Shown here: in pieces, positions 24,686 through 31,481 of the stretch
Position numbering within the stretch: position 1 is the stretch's first letter
Layout of the letters: the number at the start of each line of letters is the position of its first letter
NCBI GenBank assembly: GCA_003669585.1
Contig: QWOQ01000011.1
Span: 62,001 to 126,000, forward strand
DNA length: 64,000 bases
Direction: 5' to 3'
Source of the DNA: Planctomycetota bacterium
Lineage (GTDB): Bacteria; Planctomycetota; Planctomycetia; Pirellulales; UBA1268
Position numbers and translations under genes: made by a program
The notes under the pieces: model-generated
What the model was told of the DNA's origin: nothing
Database searches by the model: none
What the model saw: only the letters and a program-made list of their open reading frames with translations

Positions 24686-25090
24686 TTATTGGGTGAGCTT
24701 CGATCCTGGGTCCTTCATTTGCACAGCCTTCCAGCCGCTGTCAGTTTTCTGATACTGCAACCTGAAATGAACAGTCCGCTGTTCGCCCTTTCTCACGTTG
24801 GGCGTAGCCCCCGGGAGTATCTTTAGAACGACGACCATAGTCTCAATTGGCCAGTCGCAGTCTTCAAGAAACTCGATCTTTGCGGTGGCATTCACCAACA
24901 TCACGCTCCCCAGCACCTTTTCTCCGGTCTTGTGAAAATCCACCAGCTTGATGCACCCCTGAGAAAAATCCTTGATGTCCTGTTCGACCGCCGCGCGAGC
25001 ATCAGCTTCCGTAGGCGCACTAGGATTGCTGGAGCAGGCAGACAAAAATGCCGTGAGTAATATGGGTATCAACAGTCGTAAGGTTTTCAT
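24686..25090 (-). CDS. putative lipoprotein
   Basis: A 134-residue protein with a clear lipobox: LRLLIPILLTAFLSACSSNP. The mature part (EADARAAVEQDIKDFSQGCI, KIEFLEDCDWPIETM, RTVHFRLQYQKTDSGWKAVQ) has a pattern of alternating strands like NTF2-like or DUF4878-type lipoproteins. Second gene of a two-gene cassette, starting 8 bp after the small membrane protein stops. Confidence 0.78.
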   Translation of the reverse strand: MKTLRLLIPILLTAFLSACSSNPSAPTEADARAAVEQDIKDFSQGCIKLVDFHKTGEKVLGSVMLVNATAKIEFLEDCDWPIETMVVVLKILPGATPNVRKGEQRTVHFRLQYQKTDSGWKAVQMKDPGSKLTQ

Positions 25091-25097
25091 GTGTGTT

Positions 25098-25355
25098 TTA
25101 TTTTGTTGCTAACCATGTATTGCGTCGCCAAGCCGTTCGTGTGAGCCACACCGCTAGCGTGACGCATGTGAAGCCGATAACCGGGCCGAGAACCGGATAC
25201 AGCCTCGCAATACCAACGAGATGAGCGAGACAAAGGACCCAAAACATGAGTGCCAAAACGATGTGAGCGATGAGCGCCGCGATAATCAAAGCGCGGGGGC
25301 AAAATATTCGTAATAGTTTGTGTGCGACTAAAACGTTTGAACTCATGGTTCTCAT
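25098..25355 (-). CDS. small orphan membrane protein
   Basis: About 85 residues from MRTMSSNVLVAH. Two or three hydrophobic segments: ALIIAALIAHIVLALMFWVL and VLGPVIGFTCVTLAVWLTRT. No family recognised. It shares a cassette with the lipoprotein downstream, with no attC between them, so the two may act together at the membrane. Confidence 0.65.
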   Translation of the reverse strand: MRTMSSNVLVAHKLLRIFCPRALIIAALIAHIVLALMFWVLCLAHLVGIARLYPVLGPVIGFTCVTLAVWLTRTAWRRNTWLATK

Positions 25356-25373
25356 GTAGAAGCGTGTAGCGAC

Positions 25374-25460
25374 GCCGAACGACCCAAGCTCAGCGACTCG
25401 GCCCGCGTGATGAAAGGTATCCATTTCAAAAGTACCCGATCGCGGGCTTGCTTGTCACGC
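25374..25460 (-). repeat. attC-like site, degenerate, of the frameshifted cassette gene
   Basis: Left box gccgaac, right box gtcacgc (weak, merged with the gene's TGA), 87 bp, core ccaagctcagcgactcggcc as in the site at 10213. Confidence 0.65.
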
Positions 25461-26210
25461 CAAGCGATACAGAATCGGCATGGCGGCAATATTATTCGCT
25501 GCAAAGTTATCCAAAATATAAGAGCGAAAAGATCTCTTGAAAATGAGGGATGGCAGTATTTGACCGAGCGAGTCCCAGCGGCAATGGTTGATGATGCTGT
25601 ATTTCGATTGATCGGTGGGTCAATTGGCAGAAGAACGGTGGAGTTGTCCAAACCCGTCTCAGCCTGAAACCAGGCGGCGGTGTAGTTCCATACAGAGAGA
25701 TTCTGGTCAACGCTATCCGCAAAGAAGTAGTTGAAAAGGAAAACTCCGCCTCGCGAGTGATCAACAGGGGCGATACGCCGGACATTTGTCGCCGTAATTT
25801 GATGCACCAAAGAGGCAACGCTAAAAATGAGCTGTACCAATTCCGTGGAGGCGGGATGAGTCCGCAGCAACTCGGCAGCATCGAGGCTCTCGCATTCGAT
25901 CAATATGGCGACATCAAACCGTGCGATAGAAACCTTTCCTGTCCTCTTCTTGATGAACTCACCTCGACCTGGCGGAATGAGAATCGCATCGAACACGGAA
26001 GCCTCAAGAACTCCCTGGCGCAGACCGCAGTTGGTGGCAGCACTCTTTGCAGCGTATGACTGCCCGCTTCTTCTTGCCGCTGTTTGGCAGAAATGTAGGC
26101 CGCGCATCGAACTCGGCGGCAATATGGATGAACGCCGAGGGCGACGGTTCGACGAGAGTAACTGTTGGAAATCGGAGATGTTGATTGACGATTGTTAATT
26201 CGGTGGACAT
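25455..26210 (-). pseudogene. conserved hypothetical gene with two frameshifts
   Basis: Three frames join into one protein of about 250 residues. N-terminal frame: MSTELTIVNQHLRFP, VEPSPSAFIHIAAEFDARP. Middle frame: ATNCGLRQGVLEAS, FDAILIPPGRGEFIK, KVSIARFDVAILIECES, NVRRIAPVDHSRGGVFLFNY, GLDNSTVLLPID. C-terminal frame: IINHCRWDSLGQILPSLIF, ILDNFAANNIAAMPILYRLA. I recognise these blocks as one uncharacterised bacterial family with this motif order. Shifts lie near 26050 and at an AAA run near 25610. The stop sits in the attC box. No function is known. Confidence 0.75.
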
Positions 26211-26238
26211 ATCAAGCCTCTGCGGCCGCATTGAAGAG

Positions 26239-26329
26239 GGCGAACGGCGGCGGTAACGGGGCCGTTTCCAAAAGACTATGATTTCAAGTCCTGCGTCATC
26301 GGCGGCTCCCGTTCACCGCTTGGTTCGGC
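26239..26329 (-). repeat. attC site of the 173-aa membrane protein cassette
   Basis: Outer boxes ggcgaac and gttcggc, 91 bp. The gttcggc box matches the cassette start at 26826 (gccgaac). Confidence 0.93.
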
Positions 26330-26797
26330 GGTTTGGGGCTCTGCGGCCTGACCCACGGCTCCGCGAACGCGCGTTGTTCCGCTCCAGGCTCGAAAGAGCG
26401 GAACGACTACGGCACCGAGCGGAATCAATAGCAACGCCCATAATGCATGATCATGATGAACGAGCTTGCGCCACATGAGCAACATGGTCAACGTGGCCCC
26501 GCAGAGAAAGCCAATGAAACCGCCCACCAGTGCATCCGCGAGTACGGCGACCGAACGGAAGCCAAACAGGTAGTAGATACCCAACACCAGGAACGCGATG
26601 CCGAAGCCGGACCCAAACGCGGTCGCAGTGCAGACCCACAGAAGTCGTCCAATGGGGTCGGCTAAACCAACCAGTTGGGTCCCGGCGAGCAGACCAACAA
26701 TTGCCGCAGGGATGACGGCGAAAGTGGCGATCTTCCGAGCCGCCTGGTCTTCAGTCGGCCGGCCGTGTCGGGCCTCCAGCAATTCGCTCAAGTCCAT
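26276..26797 (-). CDS. orphan membrane protein
   Basis: About 173 residues from MDLSELLEARHGRPTEDQAA. Four hydrophobic segments (IATFAVIPAAIVGLLAGTQL, LLWVCTATAFGSGFGIAFLV, ADALVGGFIGFLCGATLTML, ALWALLLIPLGAVVVPLF). The C-terminal tail GEREPPMTQDLKS is attC-encoded. The architecture resembles the protein at 19432 but the sequences are not close. No function assigned. Confidence 0.75.
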   Translation of the reverse strand: MDLSELLEARHGRPTEDQAARKIATFAVIPAAIVGLLAGTQLVGLADPIGRLLWVCTATAFGSGFGIAFLVLGIYYLFGFRSVAVLADALVGGFIGFLCGATLTMLLMWRKLVHHDHALWALLLIPLGAVVVPLFRAWSGTTRVRGAVGQAAEPQTAEPSGEREPPMTQDLKS

Positions 26798-26825
26798 CGG
26801 ATGCGTCCTCCACATACACTCCGCC

Positions 26826-26886
26826 GCCGAACAATCAAACTGAGCGACTCGGCCGGCGCGCGTTCGCTCCAGTGACCTTGTTCGGC
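26826..26886 (-). repeat. short attC site of the cystatin-like cassette
   Basis: Outer boxes gccgaac and gttcggc, 61 bp, core tgagcgactcggccggcgcg. The box matches the cassette start at 27314 (gccgaac). Confidence 0.92.
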
Positions 26887-26893
26887 CATCCGA

Positions 26894-27274
26894 TCACTTC
26901 CAAGTCCATGAAGTCAGTCGGTAAGGATCTGGTTTTCTCCAAGCCTGCCACCAGACGATGGCTTCCGCCGTCCTCTCCTTTCCATTCAACTTCACGTTTA
27001 ACTTGAGTCGGTAATTCATTCCGGCGACGACCTGTTGCTCTGCTTGCATGATTGTGACCAGTTCCAGCTTGGGCGGATCCTTGTCCATTTTCTCTTGCAT
27101 CGCGTTTTGTTGCGCCTTGATCGCGAAGGCCGCCGCCGCAACTACCTCCTTGTTGGTCACCGAGGCTGTGGCATATCCGCCAAGTCTGGACTGTTGCGCC
27201 AGACCGGTGATCGGACATGCGGCAGTGAAAAGAAGTACAGCCGCTGCGCATATTAGAATGTATTTTGTTTTCAT
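26894..27274 (-). CDS. secreted cystatin-like proteinase inhibitor
   Basis: A 126-residue protein with a signal peptide (YILICAAAVLLFTAACPITG). The mature domain follows the cystatin plan: an N-terminal LGGY (Gly for the first wedge), a long helix KEVVAAAAFAIKAQQNAM, the QxVxG loop as QQVVAGMNYRLKLNV, and a second hairpin with Trp (AEAIVWWQAW, then YRLTSW). Cystatins block papain-like cysteine proteases by inserting these three parts in the active-site cleft. The order and spacing match phytocystatin-type domains. Such inhibitors are uncommon in bacteria, and I know of none reported as an integron cassette. Confidence 0.78.
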   Translation of the reverse strand: MKTKYILICAAAVLLFTAACPITGLAQQSRLGGYATASVTNKEVVAAAAFAIKAQQNAMQEKMDKDPPKLELVTIMQAEQQVVAGMNYRLKLNVKLNGKERTAEAIVWWQAWRKPDPYRLTSWTWK

Positions 27275-27313
27275 ACTCGTTGGACGGTAAATGATACGAG
27301 ATACTCCAGTGCC

Positions 27314-27409
27314 GCCGAACGAACAGGATCAGTTGCCGGGGCCGCTTGAGAGATAATAGAGCAGTGAAGACCAGAATGGCGGCCCCGAACAACGGACTGA
27401 CCTTCACGC
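27314..27409 (-). repeat. attC-like site of the 51-aa membrane protein cassette
   Basis: Left box gccgaac; right box ttcacgc is weak and overlaps the gene's TGA. About 96 bp, arms caggatcagttgccggggcc and ggcggccccgaacaacgg, related to the site at 14109. Confidence 0.68.
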
Positions 27410-27559
27410 CTTGGCAGTTGATGGGGGCGATGAATTGCCGATACGCCTGCTCTTCCTACCGGATCGGACAAACATCGGGACGTGCGGAAGCCACAGGGGG
27501 AGCAGGAGCAGGGCGACGAAAAATATCGCCGCTAGCCAGTCGGCAGTGGAGAATTTCAT
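27404..27559 (-). CDS. 51-residue single-pass membrane protein
   Basis: MKFSTADWLAAIFFVALLLL then PLWLPHVPMFVR and a basic, Ser-rich tail ending PSTAKA. One transmembrane helix with a positively charged C-terminal side. The gene fills the space between two attC sites and its stop merges with the attC box, as in the cassette at 25455, which supports its being real. No family recognised. Confidence 0.6.
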   Translation of the reverse strand: MKFSTADWLAAIFFVALLLLPLWLPHVPMFVRSGRKSRRIGNSSPPSTAKA

Positions 27560-27577
27560 GCGATCTCAGTTCATGAT

Positions 27578-27670
27578 GCCCAACGGCTGGATTCACTGAG
27601 CCGACGAGACAGAGCTTCCATCAGATTTCGGCCGACCGTCGGCTTCGGTGCAATCCTTTGTTCGTTGCTT
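27578..27670 (-). repeat. attC site of the intact PIN/antitoxin cassette (a)
   Basis: Left box gcccaac. For the right box gttgctt (27664-27670) fits the cassette start GTTGCTG at 28294 better than the adjacent gttcgtt. Confidence 0.82.
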
Positions 27671-27808
27671 GCCCTGCCACACGGTTCTGCCCGATTGTTC
27701 TAACCTAATCTGGGCATTCCTGAGGTACGCACCCGTATCCCCATTCCAGTCAGCTAAGATCTTCTGTCTTGCCTCGTGTAGTTCGTCCAATACTGGGTTC
27801 TTCGTCAT
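27593..27808 (-). CDS. putative antitoxin paired with PIN toxin, copy 2
   Basis: A 71-residue protein: MTKNPVLDELHEARQKILAD, WNGDTGAYLRNAQIRLEQSG, then a polar tail. It is paralogous to the proteins at 10687 and 29398. Its ATG overlaps the PIN stop by one base (TAATG), a strong sign of translational coupling. The conserved N-terminal block could pack against the PIN domain; no DNA-binding motif is evident. Confidence 0.75.
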   Translation of the reverse strand: MTKNPVLDELHEARQKILADWNGDTGAYLRNAQIRLEQSGRTVWQGKQRTKDCTEADGRPKSDGSSVSSAQ

Positions 27809-28281
27809 TATGATCCACCAAAAAATTCGATCGGAGCACAAACTAACATTCCCGATAAGCCAAGTTCGTTGAGGAGCTTGTAAATTCTGGGTAGCTCTGT
27901 GGCGTTGGCGATGTGAGTGCAATTCTGCGTCAAAAAATACTGTACACCCGCCAACGCAGCCGTGGCAACATGCAAAGCATCTAGCCTTGCTCTTGCTGGC
28001 ATCATATGCCTTCGAATGATCTCGTCGGCGACCGAATCGACATCTGGATTTGCCGGCAAAACAGGTATTCCGTCCAACGCCTCCAATCGGTGTCGGGCTG
28101 CAACAGCATCACCAAGCGATGCCTCGTCAATGACAAGTTGAGAAGTCACCACTTCATATCGCGGCCGTTGCTCCATAAGCCACCGCTTTGCCTGCTGCTG
28201 TAGCGCTAGTGTCGTAGGATCAGCGCTGGGGCGTGCCGTGGCGTGGCTTATCACAGACGTTTCGATGTAGACGATATCCAT
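27808..28281 (-). CDS. PIN-domain toxin (VapC-like), intact
   Basis: A 157-residue PIN protein: MDIVYIETSVISHATARPS, VVTSQLVIDEASLGDAVAA, RARLDALHVATAALAG and FLTQNCTHIANA. The acidic positions expected for the metal site are present (E in YIETS, E in IDEAS, D in RLDALH). PIN toxins cleave tRNA or rRNA. It precedes its putative antitoxin, unlike classic vapBC. Unlike the related copy at 10889 it has no truncation or stop. Confidence 0.88.
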   Translation of the reverse strand: MDIVYIETSVISHATARPSADPTTLALQQQAKRWLMEQRPRYEVVTSQLVIDEASLGDAVAARHRLEALDGIPVLPANPDVDSVADEIIRRHMMPARARLDALHVATAALAGVQYFLTQNCTHIANATELPRIYKLLNELGLSGMLVCAPIEFFGGS

Positions 28282-28293
28282 ATGAGCATTCTA

Positions 28294-28383
28294 CAGCAAC
28301 GACGCCGATCACGGGGCGGCGGCCAAGTGACTAACCATCAGGAAACGCGCGATCCGCAACTCGCGTGCATTTTTTTGTTATGT
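28294..28383 (-). repeat. attC site of the 154-aa membrane protein cassette
   Basis: Boxes cagcaac (weak) and gttatgt, 90 bp; arms cggggcggcggccaag and gatccgcaactcgcgtgc are diverged from the other sites. Confidence 0.7.
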
Positions 28384-28842
28384 CGTTTTTCGGTCGGCTA
28401 AGGTTTCACTGTTGAGGCGCGTTTTTTGAATGCGTCGCGATTGGTTGCGTAGGATTATCGGCCCGGCGATCGCACCAACGAGTGCGCCCAAAAGGGATCC
28501 GGAGATTGTTTCAGGCCAAAATTCCTTTTCGTTCATTCCAAGGAGAACGCCGCCGCCATTCATTATCGCGAACGCGAGCCCCATTAAAAATGACCATTTA
28601 ATGTAGGAGGGCAGTTGTATCTTGGACAGAATGAATCCACCAAGTACGCCAAGGGCAGCCGACATCGCGACTAACAGCAGCCCTGTCTTGACCGCCCAAT
28701 CGAACCCTTGTTCGGTGGTTCCACCGTCTCCGAACGCACCCCGGCAATAGCCCATCACGGCTCCAATAAGGAACATCGCAAAGCCGAGACCGCAAAGACG
28801 GGCAGCACTGACGATCGACGAAGAAGTTATTGTTTCATTCAT
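28378..28842 (-). CDS. orphan membrane protein
   Basis: About 154 residues from MNETITSSSIVSAARLCGLG. Four hydrophobic segments: FAMFLIGAVMGYCRGAFG, LLLVAMSAALGVLGGFILSK, WSFLMGLAFAIMNGGGVLLG and SGSLLGALVGAIAGPIILRN. Glycine-rich helices suggest tight packing. No family recognised. Confidence 0.72.
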   Translation of the reverse strand: MNETITSSSIVSAARLCGLGFAMFLIGAVMGYCRGAFGDGGTTEQGFDWAVKTGLLLVAMSAALGVLGGFILSKIQLPSYIKWSFLMGLAFAIMNGGGVLLGMNEKEFWPETISGSLLGALVGAIAGPIILRNQSRRIQKTRLNSETLADRKTT

Positions 28843-28891
28843 GGTAGCAATCACATAGTAGGCAGGAAGTTTTCGGCGACGGGTTTCAAAG

Positions 28892-28953
28892 ACAGAACGT
28901 TAAGTTGAGCGGCGCACCGCTTTTGGTGCGTCCGCTTGAACGAGGGGTTAGGC
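28892..28953 (-). repeat. short attC site of the 138-aa membrane protein cassette
   Basis: Outer boxes acagaac and gttaggc, 62 bp, stem gcggcgcaccgc-tttt-ggtgcgtccgc. The box matches the cassette start at 29383 (gcctaac). Confidence 0.93.
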
Positions 28954-29364
28954 CTTTGGGATGTCAGCATTACGAGTGCGTTTCAACTCAGACATTCTGA
29001 CGATGACATATGCAATAAGGGCCACAGCAAAGAAAACGAGGAGCAACCATGCAATGCCTTGGAGTGTTTCAATAATTGTTCTGTAGACTTCCAAAATCCA
29101 TCGCTCGGATGTGAGGATTAGAATTTTGGCGTCCTTATCGTAAGCCTGCGGAGTGATATAGCGTTCCAAATCATAAATCCGAACACCTGAAGAGATCCCT
29201 ACCACGATGATTGCGAATTTTAAATATTTGACCCAAGCCGAACTGATTTCATCGGCAATGATCCTGTTCAAAATGTTTGAAACAGGTTTGTTGAAAACCC
29301 ACGAAACAATCACTGCCACAGACAATGCAATGAATAGAGTGACCACTAAAAGGGAAATGAACAT
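28948..29364 (-). CDS. orphan membrane protein, two TM ends
   Basis: A 138-residue protein with an N-terminal helix (ISLLVVTLFIALSVAVIVSW), a central soluble part (NRIIADEISSAWVKYLKFAI, YITPQAYDKDAKILILTSER) and a C-terminal helix (AWLLLVFFAVALIAYVIVRM). No family recognised. Starts close to the preceding attC and stops inside its own. Confidence 0.72.
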   Translation of the reverse strand: MFISLLVVTLFIALSVAVIVSWVFNKPVSNILNRIIADEISSAWVKYLKFAIIVVGISSGVRIYDLERYITPQAYDKDAKILILTSERWILEVYRTIIETLQGIAWLLLVFFAVALIAYVIVRMSELKRTRNADIPKA

Positions 29365-29382
29365 CTAGATGCTCCTTGAAAG

Positions 29383-29473
29383 GCCTAACGACGGCAATCA
29401 CCCGGCGGCAGGAGTTGACGAGCCATTGCCAGAAACCGAGCTACTGCCGCTCGGGTGCATCGGCTTGTTCGCC
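29383..29473 (-). repeat. attC site of the intact PIN/antitoxin cassette (b)
   Basis: Outer boxes gcctaac and gttcgcc, 91 bp, arms ggcggcaggagttgacg and ctgccgctcgggtgc. The gttcgcc box matches the cassette start at 30114 (ggcgaac). Confidence 0.93.
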
Positions 29474-29616
29474 GATTCGGGAGACCAGACGGGACGACCT
29501 GACTCAGCTTGACGTTTCCGAGCATCCGCAAGCATCGCATGAAGGTCACCACCAAACCGATCGGAAATTTCGCGTCGTGTTCGGTGGATCTCATCGATCA
29601 CAGGATCAGTTGTCAT
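29398..29616 (-). CDS. putative antitoxin paired with PIN toxin, copy 3
   Basis: A 72-residue protein: MTTDPVIDEIHRTRREISDR, FGGDLHAMLADARKRQAESG, then a Ser-rich tail encoded by attC. It is paralogous to the proteins at 10687 and 27593 and overlaps the PIN gene end by 11 bases. Conserved features of the trio are the D-P-[VI]-[IL]-DE[LI] start, a basic helix, and a GD[LT] turn near residue 25. Confidence 0.75.
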   Translation of the reverse strand: MTTDPVIDEIHRTRREISDRFGGDLHAMLADARKRQAESGRPVWSPESANKPMHPSGSSSVSGNGSSTPAAG

Positions 29617-30097
29617 CAATTTCGGAATCATTTCCAACCATCTCCTCTGGCGTACAAATGACCGGTACGGGAAGCAAAAGGTCATTCAACACGTTGTGAA
29701 TACGTGGCAGGATTCTGGCATTGGCAATATGCCTGCAATTCCACGTCAGCAAGTATTGTATTCGATGATGAGCAACCGCGGCGATATGCAAAGCATCGGT
29801 ACGTGCCTTTTCGGGCAGAATAGCGCGCGACATGATTTCATCCGCGATGTCGGCAATTGCCGCGTCAAGCGGCAGAAGCGGGATTCCAGCCAGCAATTGC
29901 AGACGCTCTGCTGCAAGCGTCGGGTTTCCGGCTGATGCCTCATCAATCACGAACTGTGAAGCAACCAACTGGTAGTTAGTTCGCTCATCGTTCCACCATT
30001 GGTGAGTCAGCAACTGACGAGCGGCCAACACTACCTGCGTGCTTGGCTTCTGCCGTAAGTAGCTTATGATCGACGTCTCGACATACACCGTTTCCAT
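29606..30097 (-). CDS. PIN-domain toxin (VapC-like), intact
   Basis: A 163-residue PIN protein: METVYVETSIISYLRQKPS, LVASQFVIDEASAGNPTLA, KARTDALHIAAVAHH, LLTWNCRHIANARIL. Acidic metal-site residues are in place. It is paralogous to the copies at 27808 and 10889 but diverged, so the three were captured separately. The first gene of its cassette, its stop lies within the antitoxin gene. Confidence 0.88.
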   Translation of the reverse strand: METVYVETSIISYLRQKPSTQVVLAARQLLTHQWWNDERTNYQLVASQFVIDEASAGNPTLAAERLQLLAGIPLLPLDAAIADIADEIMSRAILPEKARTDALHIAAVAHHRIQYLLTWNCRHIANARILPRIHNVLNDLLLPVPVICTPEEMVGNDSEIDDN

Positions 30098-30113
30098 ATC
30101 AAAATTCTATCAT

Positions 30114-30183
30114 GGCGAACGCCCCGCCTCTCCGTTTGCGAACCCGCCAGGGTGAGCAATACGGGAGCAGGCCGTTGTTGGCG
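30114..30183 (-). repeat. attC site of the 194-aa secreted protein cassette
   Basis: Boxes ggcgaac and gttggcg, 70 bp; inner arms are weakly paired (gcctctccgtttgcg and gagcaatacgggagcaggc). Confidence 0.72.
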
Positions 30184-30191
30184 ATTCAGTA

Positions 30192-30776
30192 CTACTTCAC
30201 GACTTCGCGTTTCTTCTCGAGTTCGCGTACGAAGGGAGTCATGTCTTTTGATTTACGCTCGAGGATCTTGATTTTCCCATCATAGTCGATTTGCACCATC
30301 ACCTGCTCCATGGTGGCTGGGTCAGGTTTCTTCGTCTCTGGGTTGACCGCGGACCGGATGAACATGACATCCCATGTTCCCTGCCCGCCGGCCGACGTAG
30401 GCCCGCCTTTCAGTATGGTAAACGTATGCTTGCCGTCGTCCTTCTTCCAGCCATACTTCTCGGCCGCAGCTTTCCAGGCCATCTCGGGAATGCCCAGTTG
30501 CTCCCCGATGGCCGCGTAGAACTGGTCGGGGTCGGAATACTCTCCGATCGGTTTCACGCCTGTGATCTTCTTCTGGTACTTCTTCTCAAAGAACGCCACG
30601 TCCTCGACAGGGGCGGTCTCCACAGTGGACTCCTTCTTGTCCGCCTGTATCTGCGTCGGCTTCTGGCCGGATGGCTGCTTCGCTTCATCCTTCCCGTCAC
30701 CGGCAAGACAGGCGACTCCAGTTGAGAACACAACTGCCCACATTGCTATCACTTTGCGTTTTACCTTCATACTCAT
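30192..30776 (-). CDS. secreted or lipid-anchored hypothetical protein
   Basis: A 194-residue protein starting MSMKVKRKVIAMWAVVFSTG with a cleavable signal and a possible lipobox (GVACLAG). A polar linker rich in K, E and Q (KQPSGQKPTQIQADKKEST) precedes a domain with FFEKKYQKKITGVKPIGEYS, WKAAAEKYGWKKDDGKHTFT and VQIDYDGKIKILERKSKDM. No family recognised. A leader of about 175 bp without a gene precedes it. Confidence 0.7.
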   Translation of the reverse strand: MSMKVKRKVIAMWAVVFSTGVACLAGDGKDEAKQPSGQKPTQIQADKKESTVETAPVEDVAFFEKKYQKKITGVKPIGEYSDPDQFYAAIGEQLGIPEMAWKAAAEKYGWKKDDGKHTFTILKGGPTSAGGQGTWDVMFIRSAVNPETKKPDPATMEQVMVQIDYDGKIKILERKSKDMTPFVRELEKKREVVK

Positions 30777-30953
30777 TCCTTCCTTACGTGGTGTTGTTTG
30801 TTGCGACCTTGAGCATCACCACGCTGCCCATGGTTCCGGGCCTGATCCTTTATGCGCCCAAAAGCAAAGCATTTTGCGGCACAAAGCATTGTAAGTCAAT
30901 AAACAATTTGAGAAACTCTCGTAGAAGGCATCAATCTTCAGGCTGTCGCCAAC

Positions 30954-31010
30954 GCTCAACAATCACCTTTTGGCGCTTATGCGACAATAAGGTGAATTGT
31001 CTTGTTGTGT
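30954..31010 (-). repeat. short attC site of the 120-aa lipoprotein cassette
   Basis: Outer boxes gctcaac and gttgtgt, 57 bp, the shortest here; stem caatcacctt and aaggtgaattg. The box matches the cassette start at 31382 (acacaac). Confidence 0.88.
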
Positions 31011-31011
31011 G

Positions 31012-31374
31012 TCATATTGTGGTCAAAGTAATATCGTGTTTTGTGCAAAAGTCTTTGAGGTCCTCAACCATCTCGGGTGGGAGTTCGCCCGACAGAGAGC
31101 GCCAGAAAACCTGTTCGCCTTTGGCCATGCGGGCAAGTCTTGCCTTGAGATTGGCGATGCCAACGACTGTGTCCTTGGAATCCGTCTTCTCCATGGGGGA
31201 TTTGATGCGATTGGTGCCAGGAAGGAGACTGAAATGCCAGTCTTTGCCTGCTGGCTTCCAAGAATACAGTTCCATCCCCTTGAACGCAGGCTTTTCCGCC
31301 CGTTGAGGCTCAGGTGTGCTGCACCCGATGAAAGCCAGTAGGCATGCAAACAAAATGCATTTCTTCATATTCAT
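31012..31374 (-). CDS. putative lipoprotein
   Basis: 120 residues, MNMKKCILFACLLAFIGCST with a lipobox. The mature domain includes FKGMELYSWKPAGKDWHFSL, LPGTNRIKSPMEK and LSGELPPEMVEDLKDFCTKH. I take the ATG after the attC as start; a longer upstream reading would run through attC. No family recognised. Confidence 0.72.
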   Translation of the reverse strand: MNMKKCILFACLLAFIGCSTPEPQRAEKPAFKGMELYSWKPAGKDWHFSLLPGTNRIKSPMEKTDSKDTVVGIANLKARLARMAKGEQVFWRSLSGELPPEMVEDLKDFCTKHDITLTTI

Positions 31375-31381
31375 TCTCCTC

Positions 31382-31469
31382 ACACAACGGCGGCGATCAG
31401 CGGCTCGCGACCTTACGCGAACCACACCGCGCGATTCTATCGCGAGGCCGCTGCATTGCTTGGTTCGCC
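31382..31469 (-). repeat. attC site of the first cassette of the proximal array
   Basis: Outer boxes acacaac and gttcgcc, 88 bp, core gatcagcggctcgcgacctt. The gttcgcc box equals the attI-junction box at 31917. Confidence 0.95.
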
Positions 31470-31481
31470 TTTCCTGAGCGA

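Noticed and set aside
25352..26122. A single 256-residue minus-strand protein
   Set aside because: Only its middle part is family-like; both ends fit the conserved family better in other frames, so it is described as a pseudogene with two frameshifts.
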